Origin: Chara braunii
Lineage: Eukaryota > Streptophyta > Charophyceae > Charales > Characeae
NCBI GenBank assembly: GCA_003427395.1
Contig: BFEA01000011.1
Span: forward strand, 2,120,339 to 2,165,747
DNA: 45,409 nucleotides
Direction of reading: 5' to 3'
Numbering within the stretch: position 1 is the stretch's first letter; the number at the start of each line of letters is the position of its first letter. A program made the translations under genes and the position numbers. Under the pieces are notes generated by a model. It was not told where the DNA came from. It saw only the letters and a program-made list of their open reading frames with translations, and did not search any database. Below are positions 19,049 to 28,149 of this stretch, in pieces.

Positions 19049-19242
19049 ACAAAAGCATAATGGTATACAAATTCACTTTGAAGTGTACTTATTTGCTTTG
19101 CTAGTTTTTGGAATATGATGAAAAATTCATAGGGACCCTAAATGGAAATAACACCTTCATCTAAAGTTTCCAAAAAAACTTCATACCCAAAACGTAAAAA
19201 AATGGTACCTTTTTGTACATCCATGTGATAAATCAAAGTACA

Positions 19243-19560
19243 CTGATTAAAAAGCAAGTTGTTGTTATTTATGCGGCAGTCAAAGGTTATTTAGATCAAA
19301 TTCATATTTCTTACATTCTTAAATATGAACAAGAGTTGTAAAAATCAATTGATCCAAGTTTACTTTCTGCTATTACACAACAAAAAACAATCAATTGGTT
19401 CACTGGGAGCTTTGACAAGTATCATTGGTGGTGTTATGTATGTGCATTCTTATACAGGAGGTACATTGTGCCTTAGTTTAGGTTTAGGAATGATTTTGTA
19501 TATCATGTGTGAATGCTGGCGTCATGTAATATGTGAATCCGCTTACGAATGATAACATAC
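19243..19560 (+). pseudogene. atp1-cox3 fused NUMT copy 2
   Basis: The atp1 part (19243-about 19385) encodes KQVVVIYAAVKGYLDQI ... YILKYEQEL, then TAA (19339-19341), then KSIDPSLLSAITQQK. The cox3 part (about 19390-19552) encodes SIGSLGALTSIIGGVMYVHS and LGLGMILYIMCECWRHVI. Compared with cox3, Trp-Trp-Arg at the end is Cys-Trp-Arg. The copy starts 476 bp after the equivalent point of copy 1, so the pair is a tandem duplication whose flanks (GGGACCC-AAATG, ACACCTT) are also duplicated. Confidence 0.85.
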
Positions 19561-19929
19561 AAAAACATAATGGTACACAAAACCACTTTGAAGTGTACTT
19601 ATTCGCTTTGCTAATTTTTGAAATGTGGTGGAAATTTAATAGGGACCCAAAATGAAAATAACACCTTTGTCTAAAGTTTTCAAAGAAACTCCATACCCAT
19701 ACAACTCTCCATCAACGTTCCGTCTCGAACGCATAACACTTCCAGACGGGCCAACATTGAGTGTCTCCTGGATATTTTCGTCGGGCCAGCGGCACGGGTT
19801 GCGTGCCCCCCGTGATCACTAAATGAAATTAAATTGGTCGTCGCTTCGCAGCGGTAACAGTCAATGATGCGCCCGTCCATTAACATTTCATTTCAACTTG
19901 GAGTCATCCATTTCATCCCTCATAGTTCC

Positions 19930-20195
19930 TTAACGTACAATATGGGTTGTTTCCCTTTTGACTTTGAATCTTAGCATCCAAAGTCTGTCTGCACGATACT
20001 TAGTTGCAAGTATTCGAAGTTTCCTTCGGGTTAGTCAAACTTTGGGTCCCCCTAGCCCATAAAGTGCTCTACCTCTTGCAATGAAGATCACACTTTCTAC
20101 GTTAATAGATTTCGTGAAAAACCAGCTATCTCCGAATTTGATTGACCTTTTCAATCATCTCTAGTTTTCACTTTAGGTTAAACTATACCTTTATT
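19930..20195 (-). pseudogene. Mitochondrial LSU rRNA fragment, domain II, antisense
   Basis: The plus strand has the reverse complement of LSU landmarks: GGGTTGTTTCCCTTTTGAC, then CCCCCTAGCCCATAAAGTGC, then ACCAGCTATCTCCGA and GATTGACCTTTTCA. These correspond to the E. coli 23S interval near 850-1100. It is separated from the other LSU piece by the atp1-cox3 duplication, which is not the native order. Confidence 0.85.
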
Positions 20196-20524
20196 TCATG
20201 TCGTAGGGCGAAGGCGACGTTATATGCCTACGTTTTCCATCTCCATATTTTGGATCCAATATGACTAGGAGTCAGTCGAGACAAAACGTTCTAACAAGAC
20301 AACAGCATGCCGGAAAAGGGCAAGTGAGGGGATATGGATCGCTAGCACAAGCTACCCAAAATGCTTGTTCGAGCTCACTATTGTTTTACGAGATGAACCT
20401 AGCTAGGTAAATTGAAGCATCTTTCATAATTGCTCAACCCCCCGGACAATAGATAGTGCGCGATCGTACACTGAGGTGCCTCTTACTGGGCGGTGGATAT
20501 GCTCACCGACGTTTGAATTGAAAA

Positions 20525-20773
20525 TTAGGTTGAATTATTTTCCCAAATCATAAGAGGGGCACAAGTCAAGGCAACTTCGTTACGAGTTCGAAAATAAAGG
20601 ACAAGACCATAAAGACTCAGGATCCAACACCATAATAAGATACTACCTTCATGATTCGACCAAGTTTCATAAACTTTATAAAACAATGGTAGTATTAGTT
20701 TGCGTTCAAGTATGCAAATGATTGGAGAATTGTGTATAAATGATATGATTACACATTGCGCACAAAATTGCAA
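20525..20773 (-). pseudogene. ccmF: Mitochondrial ccmF fragment (cytochrome c maturation)
   Basis: The minus strand encodes about 80 residues ending the recognisable part with [19 protein letters not shown] and [16 protein letters not shown]. The WSNHEGS(I/L)LLW motif is the hallmark of the CcmF/CcmFN haem lyase subunit of cytochrome c biogenesis system I. In plants ccmF is mitochondrial. The preceding hydrophobic residues also follow the family pattern. It is a short internal fragment in the nucleus and cannot work. Confidence 0.85.
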
Positions 20774-21060
20774 ACAAACTGTGCAAGTAGTCTTATGTCA
20801 GCAAATGAAACAAACGTTTAAAACACTGTTGACTTTTCAAGTCAATTCTCCCATTCATTAACATGCCTCGCTAGAGGCTTGTTTTCGCGAAACGGTTGGT
20901 GACGAATTTTGCTAAACGATGTTGCTTTACAAAGATGCTAAATTTCAACAACGCTGGATCTATTAACTCCTAAATTTTCGGAACAGATTGACTTGATATT
21001 GGAATCCAAACAAAAACTCAGAGAATGATATAGTCCCTTCTTTTTTTAATTCAACAAGTG
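20774..21060. other. No gene recognised
   Basis: Mixed sequence between the ccmF fragment and the microsatellite modules; possibly further unrecognised mitochondrial DNA. Confidence 0.4.
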
Positions 21061-21119
21061 GACCCCCCTCAGCTATGCTGTAGCAGTGGAGGGGGACCAA
21101 AAGCAGAGGCAATGCTCAC

Positions 21120-21227
21120 AAAGAAAAACAAAAGGGTGGTGGTGTAAATTTCCATCACAAAAAAAGACGAAAAAAAAATGTGTTGGTGTACATTTCCATG
21201 TTGTAAGGGAAGATTCATCCGATTTTG

Positions 21228-21286
<59 letters not shown>

Positions 21287-21369
21287 GACACACACACACA
21301 CACACACGCTCGCACACGCACACGAGATTGGAGACTTATTTGTGCTCTCTCTCTCTATCTATCTATCTA

Positions 21370-21443
<74 letters not shown>

Positions 21444-21600
21444 CCTCTCTCCCTTACACACACACGCGCGCAAAAAAAAAAAAAACACAAAAAAACGTGT
21501 GGCGGAGTAAATTTCGATCACAAAAACAAAAGGGGAAAAAAAAAATGTGACGTTGTATATTTCCTTGTTGTAGTGGGAGATTCATACGTGCTCCCGTGTG
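21120..21600. repeat. Composite microsatellite modules 1 and 2
   Basis: A linker GGTGGTGTAAATTTCCATCA and an A-run are followed by GTTGGTGTACATTTCCATGT, AGATTCATCCGATTTTGTAT, a (CT)n tract (about 21229-21280), a (CA)n tract, GAGATTGGAGACTTA and a second (CT)n tract with (CTAT)n (to about 21450). A second, shorter linker copy lies at about 21496-21590 (GTAAATTTCGATCAC ... TATATTTCC). Long Leu/Ser or Thr/His reading frames here are microsatellite artefacts. Confidence 0.75.
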
Positions 21601-21829
21601 CACCATAGTGTTCGCTACAATGGTTAGAGCTTTGACTGTAAGTTTGCGGCTGCGCTTTTGCTTCGTTCCATCTCACTAAATCGTCATAGTTGGTGAAGTA
21701 AAGTAAAACAGCAACGGCCACAAACTGTTAGTACTTGTTTAGAATTGAGCGAGTTGATCGGGGGGGAGTGATTGATGTGCAGGCATGTTGGCATATGAAC
21801 GGATATCTAGTGAGCACGGGCGCGCGCGC

Positions 21830-21837
21830 GCGCGCAC

Positions 21838-21896
<59 letters not shown>
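21830..21896. repeat. (GA)n microsatellite preceded by CG dinucleotide run
   Basis: A short GC-alternating stretch (about 21820-21838) leads into about 29 units of AG. Surrounding sequence is unassigned. Confidence 0.9.
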
Positions 21897-21899
<3 letters not shown>

Positions 21900-22019
21900 G
21901 GCGTCGAAGACTGGAGTTGTGAAGGCAGATTTTCGGTCTTCTCCAGACTTAGAATCTGAGCATTTGTGTGTCGTTTACACTGCAGTAAACTTTGTATATG
22001 AGCGGACGAGCTACACATG

Positions 22020-22072
22020 GGGGAGAGAGAGTGTGTGCAAGCGTGTGTGTGCGTGTGTGTGTGTGCGTGCAT

Positions 22073-22103
<31 letters not shown>

Positions 22104-22257
22104 GTCGAACCTCGTGGCTTTGTGCTTCTCTCTCTCACAAAAAAAAAAAAAAAAAAAAAAAAGTGGTGGTGTAAATTTCCATCACAAAAAAAGACGGAAA
22201 AAAGTGTGTGGTGGTGTATATTTCCACATTGTACAAGGAGATTCATTCGATTTTGTA

Positions 22258-22313
<56 letters not shown>

Positions 22314-22349
22314 GATTGAAGACTTACCTGTTCTCTCTCTCTCTCTCTC
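22020..22349. repeat. Composite microsatellite module 3
   Basis: A (GT)n tract with interruptions (22035-22098) is followed by a poly-A run and the same linkers as at 21120 (GTGTAAATTTCCATCA, GATTCATTCGATTTTGTAT). Then come (CT)n, (CA)n (22276-22312), AGATTGAAGACTTACCTGTT and (CT)n up to the gap. Confidence 0.75.
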
Positions 22350-22777
22350 NNNNNNNNNNNNNNNNNNNNNNNNNNNNNNNNNNNNNNNNNNNNNNNNNNN
22401 NNNNNNNNNNNNNNNNNNNNNNNNNNNNNNNNNNNNNNNNNNNNNNNNNNNNNNNNNNNNNNNNNNNNNNNNNNNNNNNNNNNNNNNNNNNNNNNNNNNN
22501 NNNNNNNNNNNNNNNNNNNNNNNNNNNNNNNNNNNNNNNNNNNNNNNNNNNNNNNNNNNNNNNNNNNNNNNNNNNNNNNNNNNNNNNNNNNNNNNNNNNN
22601 NNNNNNNNNNNNNNNNNNNNNNNNNNNNNNNNNNNNNNNNNNNNNNNNNNNNNNNNNNNNNNNNNNNNNNNNNNNNNNNNNNNNNNNNNNNNNNNNNNNN
22701 NNNNNNNNNNNNNNNNNNNNNNNNNNNNNNNNNNNNNNNNNNNNNNNNNNNNNNNNNNNNNNNNNNNNNNNNNNNNN
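22350..22777. other. Assembly gap (428 N)
   Basis: Run of N between (CT)n and (GT)n tracts. Reading frames across it are artefacts. Confidence 0.99.
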
Positions 22778-22778
22778 T

Positions 22779-22866
<88 letters not shown>
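22778..22866. repeat. (GT)n(GA)n microsatellite
   Basis: About 12 GT units run directly into about 32 GA units on the right side of the gap. Confidence 0.95.
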
Positions 22867-22870
<4 letters not shown>

Positions 22871-23021
22871 CATCAACAGGATGAGCAACACACCGGCAAA
22901 CAGGTAGGTCTCCAACCCCACAGTTTGCCTCACACGACTTCCATTAATAGGATGAGCAAAATCGAACGAATCTTCCGCAGTCTCCAAAGTCGTGGCTGGC
23001 CCCACGTGACTCTTCATCTAC

Positions 23022-23245
23022 AACATGGAAAGGGATGTCGGACTCCGCTTTTTCCCCCAGCGTCGTTTCGCGTCGGCATGAGTCGTACCTGGCCTCGCCC
23101 GTCGCGCAGTTGGCTCCACCGGTACACAACACGGAAAAGGCTGCCAGACCCTGCCCTTTTTCCCCTTGCGGCATTTCACGTCGGCGTCGTACTTGGCCCC
23201 GTCCGTTGCGCAGTTGGCTCCGCTGGTTCCGCCTTGACAGCTGCC
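23022..23245. repeat. Tandem duplication, unit about 113 bp, GC-rich
   Basis: Copy 1 (about 23022-23135) and copy 2 (about 23136-23245) share ACAACAYGGAAA, TTTTTCCCC, CGTTTCGCGTCGGC-like and CGCAGTTGGCTCCRC words. Differences are mainly transitions. No protein similarity is evident in any frame. Confidence 0.65.
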
Positions 23246-23324
23246 CGTTACCGGTCCTGCGTGGAGGCGCCTGGTTTCTGTTGGGTCCCATGCGAGGACC
23301 GATGTTTCCTTTAGTAGCATAGGG

Positions 23325-23580
23325 AAATGACCCTGGTAGTCCATGCCGTAAACGATGAGTGTTGGTCCTTGGTCTACGCCCGGTGGTTTTGGGGGCCGAT
23401 TCGATGAGGGACCTAGCTAACACTTTAAACACTCCGCCTGGGGAGTACGGTCGCAAGGCTAAAATTCGAAGGAAGTGACGGGGGCCTGCACAAGCGGTGA
23501 AGCATGTGGTTTAATTCGATGCAATGAGCAAAACCTTACCAGCCCTTGACATATAAAAGAAACTCCAACCGGTGTTCAGC
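23325..23580 (+). pseudogene. Mitochondrial SSU rRNA fragment, central part
   Basis: Landmarks in order: CCCTGGTAGTCCATGCCGTA, ACGATGAGTG, CCGCCTGGGGAGTACGG, TGACGGGGGCCTGCACAAGC, GGTGAAGCATGTGGTTTAAT and AAAACCTTACCAGCCCTTG. These are the 790-990 region of SSU rRNA. The similarity fades after about 23580. A piece of about 20 bp between the first two halves (about 23375-23395) looks foreign or rearranged. It is a different part of the SSU gene from the 17895 fragment. Confidence 0.85.
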
Positions 23581-23767
23581 TATAGGTAAAAACCGTATAT
23601 ATGTAACCACGAGATGTAAGCAACTTAGGTTGCAACAATGAAACCCTATAATAGTTGGGGAAGGAAACCAACCCTTATAGATAGCGAAGAGGGTCAGTCA
23701 AATTCGGGAGACGAACAAGAGTCTTCCTTCGGATAAGATCCGTGGAGGTCTTTCTTTTACGTTGAGA

Positions 23768-24085
23768 TGATATTTTTTACCTATTTTTGCAATTCTTCGT
23801 AGTATACCGAATAAATTAGGAGGTGTTGCTGCAATAGGTCTTGTCTTTGTTTCACTCTTTGCTTGACCTTTTATTAACACTTCATATGTACGAAGTTCAA
23901 CATTTAGACCCATTCATCAAAAACAAATTTGGTTATCTGTGACAGATTGTTTACTTTTAGGTTGGATTGGATGTCAACCTGTGGAAGCACCCTATGTAAC
24001 TGTTGGACACATTGCATCAATTTGTTTTCTTATACTTTGCGATTACGTGCTTTCTTGGTAAACTAGAAGCAAAACATATCAAATA
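23768..24085 (+). pseudogene. cob: Mitochondrial cytochrome b C-terminal fragment
   Basis: The frame from 23768 encodes stop-YFLPIFAILRSIPNKLGGV, AAIGLVFVSLFA-stop-PFINTSY, VRSSTFRPIHQKQIWL, DCLLLGWIGCQPVEAPYVTV. A frameshift near 24030 then gives YFAITCFLGKLEAKHIK. This is the last two membrane helices of cytochrome b of complex III. The first stop (TGA 23768-23770) sits where Trp of EWYFLP is expected. A second TGA interrupts FAL-PFIN. Together with the frameshift these show a nuclear relic. Confidence 0.9.
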
Positions 24086-24189
24086 TCATTGTATGTTGGA
24101 AATTTTTTTAGTTGTGGATAATGATTACATTCCAGTATTACCAAAATACAAAGTTGGACGAATCTGAAAACTTTAGAAAATCTACTTTA

Positions 24190-24960
24190 TTAACTGAGAC
24201 ATAGCCATCACTGGTAAGGAGGCCGACGATGGGAAAGTTGGAGGCCGAAAACTGGTCTCACTATTGGAGATGGGGAAGTTTTTCCCATTCCCTGCATGGT
24301 GCTCAGTATCTGATCAAGGGTATCCTGGATAACATCTAGTTTGTTGTCCATGTATGCATGCATGGACATGAGACCTGCCTTGAGAATCCGGGTATTGTTA
24401 TCAATGACAGTGTGATATAACCCTTCTACAACAACTTTGACTGCCTTCGTACTCTTTAGTGTAACTTTCCTAGCTCTAATCTCATTCTCCTTTTCGGTAG
24501 CTTCTCTAAGTTCCTTTTCTAACCGTTAGCGGATCAACTCCACTTGTTGGAGATCAATGGCTTCCATAGTGCGTGGATGTGGCGAGTTGAACTGCAAGCC
24601 CACCATCTGACTGGAAAAACTGCTTATTGCCATTGTGCTGGATGTAATCTGCGAAGTGTGCGACATGCCTACACTCATCTGACTAGTTGTAGCCGATTGT
24701 AGCAGTAGCTGAGATAGCAGCACAACTAGCCATAGCTACTAAAGTGGTTGTTGCCGCTGCAAGCGTTCGCTCGGTTGTTATTGCCGCTTCCCTAGCCCTT
24801 TATAAGCGTCCGACTACTGCTTCCTGTCGTAGAGCCCTCTCTTCCCAGGAAGTAAAGCTTGGTGCACTATTGGAATCCTAAGGGACTCCTGACGTGTCAC
24901 TCTCCTTTCTGCAGATTTCTCCTCACCACTGCCTGATCCAGTCATCAGGTAGGCAGATAC
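24190..24960 (-). pseudogene. Degenerate coding remnant with coiled-coil character
   Basis: On the minus strand the open piece 24526-24723 (QMSVGMSHTSQITSSTMAIS ... RTMEAIDLQQVELIR) runs through one TAA into RLEKELREATEKENEIRARK, then KAVKVVVEGLYHTVIDNNTR and MHAYMDNKLDVIQDTLDQIL. The Lys/Glu-rich part looks like a coiled coil. An Ala/Thr-rich stretch in another frame lies upstream (about 24730-24800). I do not recognise the family. It could be a gag-like N-terminal region of another retroelement or a decayed host gene. Confidence 0.45.
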
Positions 24961-26680
24961 TGTCTACACTAGTGCCCTCACTGGAGCCTACCACGTGTGT
25001 CTGACCGAGTTGAAAAATAAATCAAATAAATAAATAGTCGATAAGTTGCCTAGGATACTGATCAAGCGATTTCAACAACATTCACACAAACTGTACACAT
25101 TATCTATTCCTACCTCGATTAGCTTCACTCACAACAGCTTCGATCAGAACTGGCTATGGTAGAACACTACAATACTAATCTAAGTTGTCAGCAGTCCGTC
25201 CACCAACTAATCAAAAATAAAGATAAATCTTGTGAGCAGATGTATGCACAATGAGTATGTTTGTGATTGACACAATTCAGGCTCAATTGGAATCCCCCTC
25301 CCATGTATCCAACGTGCCTATCTGCATCATCGAGGAGCGGTGTCTAAGGTGTGCATTAACGACCCACCCTTGTGCCCAAGGAATATGCTTATGACCAGAA
25401 CTGCCCTTTCTTTATCCTTGTGTGCAACGAGCCTTGATTTGGCTGATCAAGAGGCAGTTTAAGGACACTCCCCAAGGTTCTCAGGAATTATTTAACGTCG
25501 CAGACAGGAGGACGATCACAGCCAGTGGACATTTCAAAACCGCACCAAAAAATATTTATAGACGATCTAGTAAGCGTCTGCATAGGACTAGTCAGTCCGC
25601 ACACCACTTCTATCAACGCAACAAAGACCCTCAAACGACAAAGTAGCATGGCCTGCGTGTACTGCTCCCATGGGTTGGCATGGTGACCATGACCCGTGCT
25701 TCGACCAAGGCCTTTCAGAGGCACCGCCCTCTCATGCCGGATATGCCGCCGGGAACAATGTCGTCTCTAGAGGTATAACGCTCATGACTCCGTGCGAGAA
25801 ACGAACACCCAAGGTTGGATTCACTTCCTCACAGTAAGAAGAGATTGAAAGGGTAGATAAGGTAAGGGAACAACATACGTGAAGATAGCTGCCCGCAACC
25901 ACATGTAGGCAAGTCATTAATGTCAACTCGTGACCTTAGAAAGACGCCGACTCCGACTGTTGCGTCCAGAGGTCTGCTTCTCGTAGTCGTTTCCTGTCGG
26001 TGGCTATCATCGTGGACTGCAAATATTTCTCCCATGGACAGCAGCAACCAGACTGACGAAGTCATTTACTGTCGAAATAAGGCCCTTCGCTGCTAATCTT
26101 CGTTCATATCTGAAGTGGCGCCATTGACCATTCTGTGTCGTGGTCATGGTTCCCACTCTTCGTCTCGTCTACGCCAAGGTGTGGGTCTCAGACATAGTCC
26201 CGCCAGTGCCCCCATAAATATCCTCATCACTCGGTTAACTCATGCACAATATAAGGTCTCACACAAATAGTGGACTACATAGGGCGATATCATAACAACA
26301 AGAATCAGGGTGGTTTTGCATGGGAACATAATCTTGATACAAAAACGAAAAAATAGAAAAATTTGAAAATTTTATGTTCTTTTTCATCGTTCTTTTCCGT
26401 ATTCATAATTTTGACATAGCCTCGAAAATAAATAAAACACCGCCCCACGCTTGATACCGCAAAATCGCTTGCACCAAATCCTGCGCGAGGTTAACATCAA
26501 GTGGTAGTGGTAATAAAGTAAGGTCAATATGGCCTCATAAAGGTCGCTTCGAAAATAAAATAAATTGATATGTCATTTACCATACTAGTAGGTCTAGTAT
26601 ACATGGTCGAGGGAACAGAAAACGAGGATCGGTCTGAGCGCCCTGTTTTTTCGTTCCTCACCAAACAGAGATAATGTCAA
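24961..26680. other. No gene recognised
   Basis: About 1.7 kb without credible coding potential. There is an AT-rich tract at about 26330-26430. It may be old retroelement or intergenic DNA. Confidence 0.45.
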
Positions 26681-26763
26681 AATAGTTAGTTTCTCAAGTT
26701 GTGGGTCCCCAAACCCTTCATTTCGGAAGGCCGATTAGATTTAGTCGCCTGACATCGCGCCCG

Positions 26764-27165
26764 ACACCGCGTTTTGAACGCAAATTTGTAACGATCTTGC
26801 GGGCGTATCGAAATCTGATGATAGCCCGACTTCGAGTCCAACTTGGAAAAATATTTTGCGCTGCCCAAACGATGAAGAAGATCGTCAATACGAAGAAGAG
26901 GCCCCACATTCTTAACGGTTTGTGCGTCTAGCTTGCAATAGTCAATGCATAAGCGAAGATCGTTGTTCTTCTTTCTTACGAAGAGAACCGACGCACTGTA
27001 CGGTGAGCTACTAGGGCGGATCCAACCCTTTTCCAACAAGTTATCAAGTTGCGTGTGGAGAACCGCGAGGTCCTCCTCACTCATGGGATAGATGCATCCT
27101 TTTGGCGAGCACAACACCGACGTCAAGAATGATCTCATGGGAGATCGATCGATCCGGCGCCACAC
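26764..27165 (-). pseudogene. Reverse transcriptase N-terminal half of element C
   Basis: Motifs in order: GCIYPMSEEDLAVLHTQLDN, LLEKGWIRPSSSPYSASVLF, VRKKNNDLRLCIDYCKLD, KYFSKLDSKSGYHQISIRP, YKFAFKTR. The first catalytic Asp is in FSKLDSKSGYHQ; the YxDD half is absent because the sequence changes to unrelated DNA at about 26764. Ser-Ser-Pro-Tyr-Ser-Ala has Ser where Gly is usual. Confidence 0.9.
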
Positions 27166-27499
27166 CGGTAGGCAACTGCACCATGCAGGTGTCCGAAGAC
27201 AAGTCGTCAGGTGACGAGTCGGTCACCGCAACAGTCTTAAGAAAACATAGGTCGATCTCGGCGGTCCGCTCGTAAAGTTGTCACAACTTGGTACCGGATC
27301 GAAGGGTGTGGAAGAGGGATGGTACACGACACCTCGATGCCAATGGTGTCGCAAACGGTAAGCGTTCGCCGATGGAAGTTGACCGTGTAGTTTGCACTTG
27401 CGAGCTAAGGCATCCCCAAAATAATGTCGAAGTTTATGTCCGATACGTCAAACGTAACCGACTCGCATGCATGAGGTGCGAAATAGACTGGCACGGCTT

Positions 27500-27700
27500 C
27501 AATATAGCAATCAAGAAGTTATTGCGTCTGACCGTCCACCATCTTGTTCGGTGTAGGATGTGACTTCCTTCAAACTTGTGCGCCAAGGCCGGCCTTCATA
27601 TAAACGACTGGTTCATAAAATTGCGAGTCGCGCCGCTATTTAGCAAAGCGCTACAGAACGTTTGCCCAACTTGGATGTGGACATAAAGGAGCGGTGCGTT
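27500..27700 (-). pseudogene. Protease of element C, catalytic Asp replaced by Asn
   Basis: The minus strand around 27615-27650 encodes LLNSGATRNFMNQSFI and then a TGA. The Gypsy protease signature is LLDSGATRNF; here the catalytic Asp codon is AAT (27638-27640), a G-to-A change. With the stop right after, the enzyme is dead. The surrounding protease is only partly readable. Confidence 0.75.
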
Positions 27701-28149
27701 GTTGTCATAGTAACGCTGCGTGCGAAACTCGCAAACCACTTTGGTAATATAGGAAAGGAGATCCCCCACAACAACTTCATCATCCGTCGGCGAAGTTTGT
27801 GGTGTATAGAAGGATAACTTGATGAGTATGTGTGGAGATTATATCATAATGTTGCAAACTGCGATCCTGGTAAGCGGCCCGTGGAAGGGAGAGGAAGCCA
27901 TGCAAAATCCCCGGGCGACAACGGGTCGAAGGCCTCTACGTTAAACTCGCATGCCGAATCCCTCAAAGAACTGTCGCCAGTTCCGGAAGGAGAAGAAACC
28001 GCACACACAGCTTGTCCTTGAGCTAGAGAACTCAGTGATGAAACGAGCCACGCAGGAAAGTCCTCAAAAGAATGGCGAATGCGAGGACTGGCGACTTCCG
28101 CATGTGCCTCGGAACTAAGGGAAGGCGTCGAGATTGCAGCTGTATCACT

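Larger units (their letters stand above)
16643..20790. other. NUMT mosaic: rearranged mitochondrial DNA in the nucleus
   Basis: Fragments of at least eight mitochondrial genes lie close together in both orientations: trnQ, atp6, a group II intron maturase, SSU rRNA, LSU rRNA (two separate domains), atp1-cox3 (twice) and ccmF. All carry stops, frameshifts or truncations. It interrupts the spacing between element B and a microsatellite block. The mixture of strands and gene order suggests either insertion of already rearranged mitochondrial DNA or joining of several pieces at one break. Confidence 0.85.

Noticed and set aside
21086-21608. Ser/Leu- and Thr/His-rich proteins of up to 154 codons
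   Set aside because: Direct translations of (CT)n and (CA)n tracts.
22114-23017. Long reading frames across 22350-22777
   Set aside because: Gap plus microsatellite artefacts.
23768-24085. Alternative genetic code with TGA as Trp in cob
   Set aside because: A second TGA does not fall on a clear Trp, and a frameshift is present; a nuclear relic explains all.
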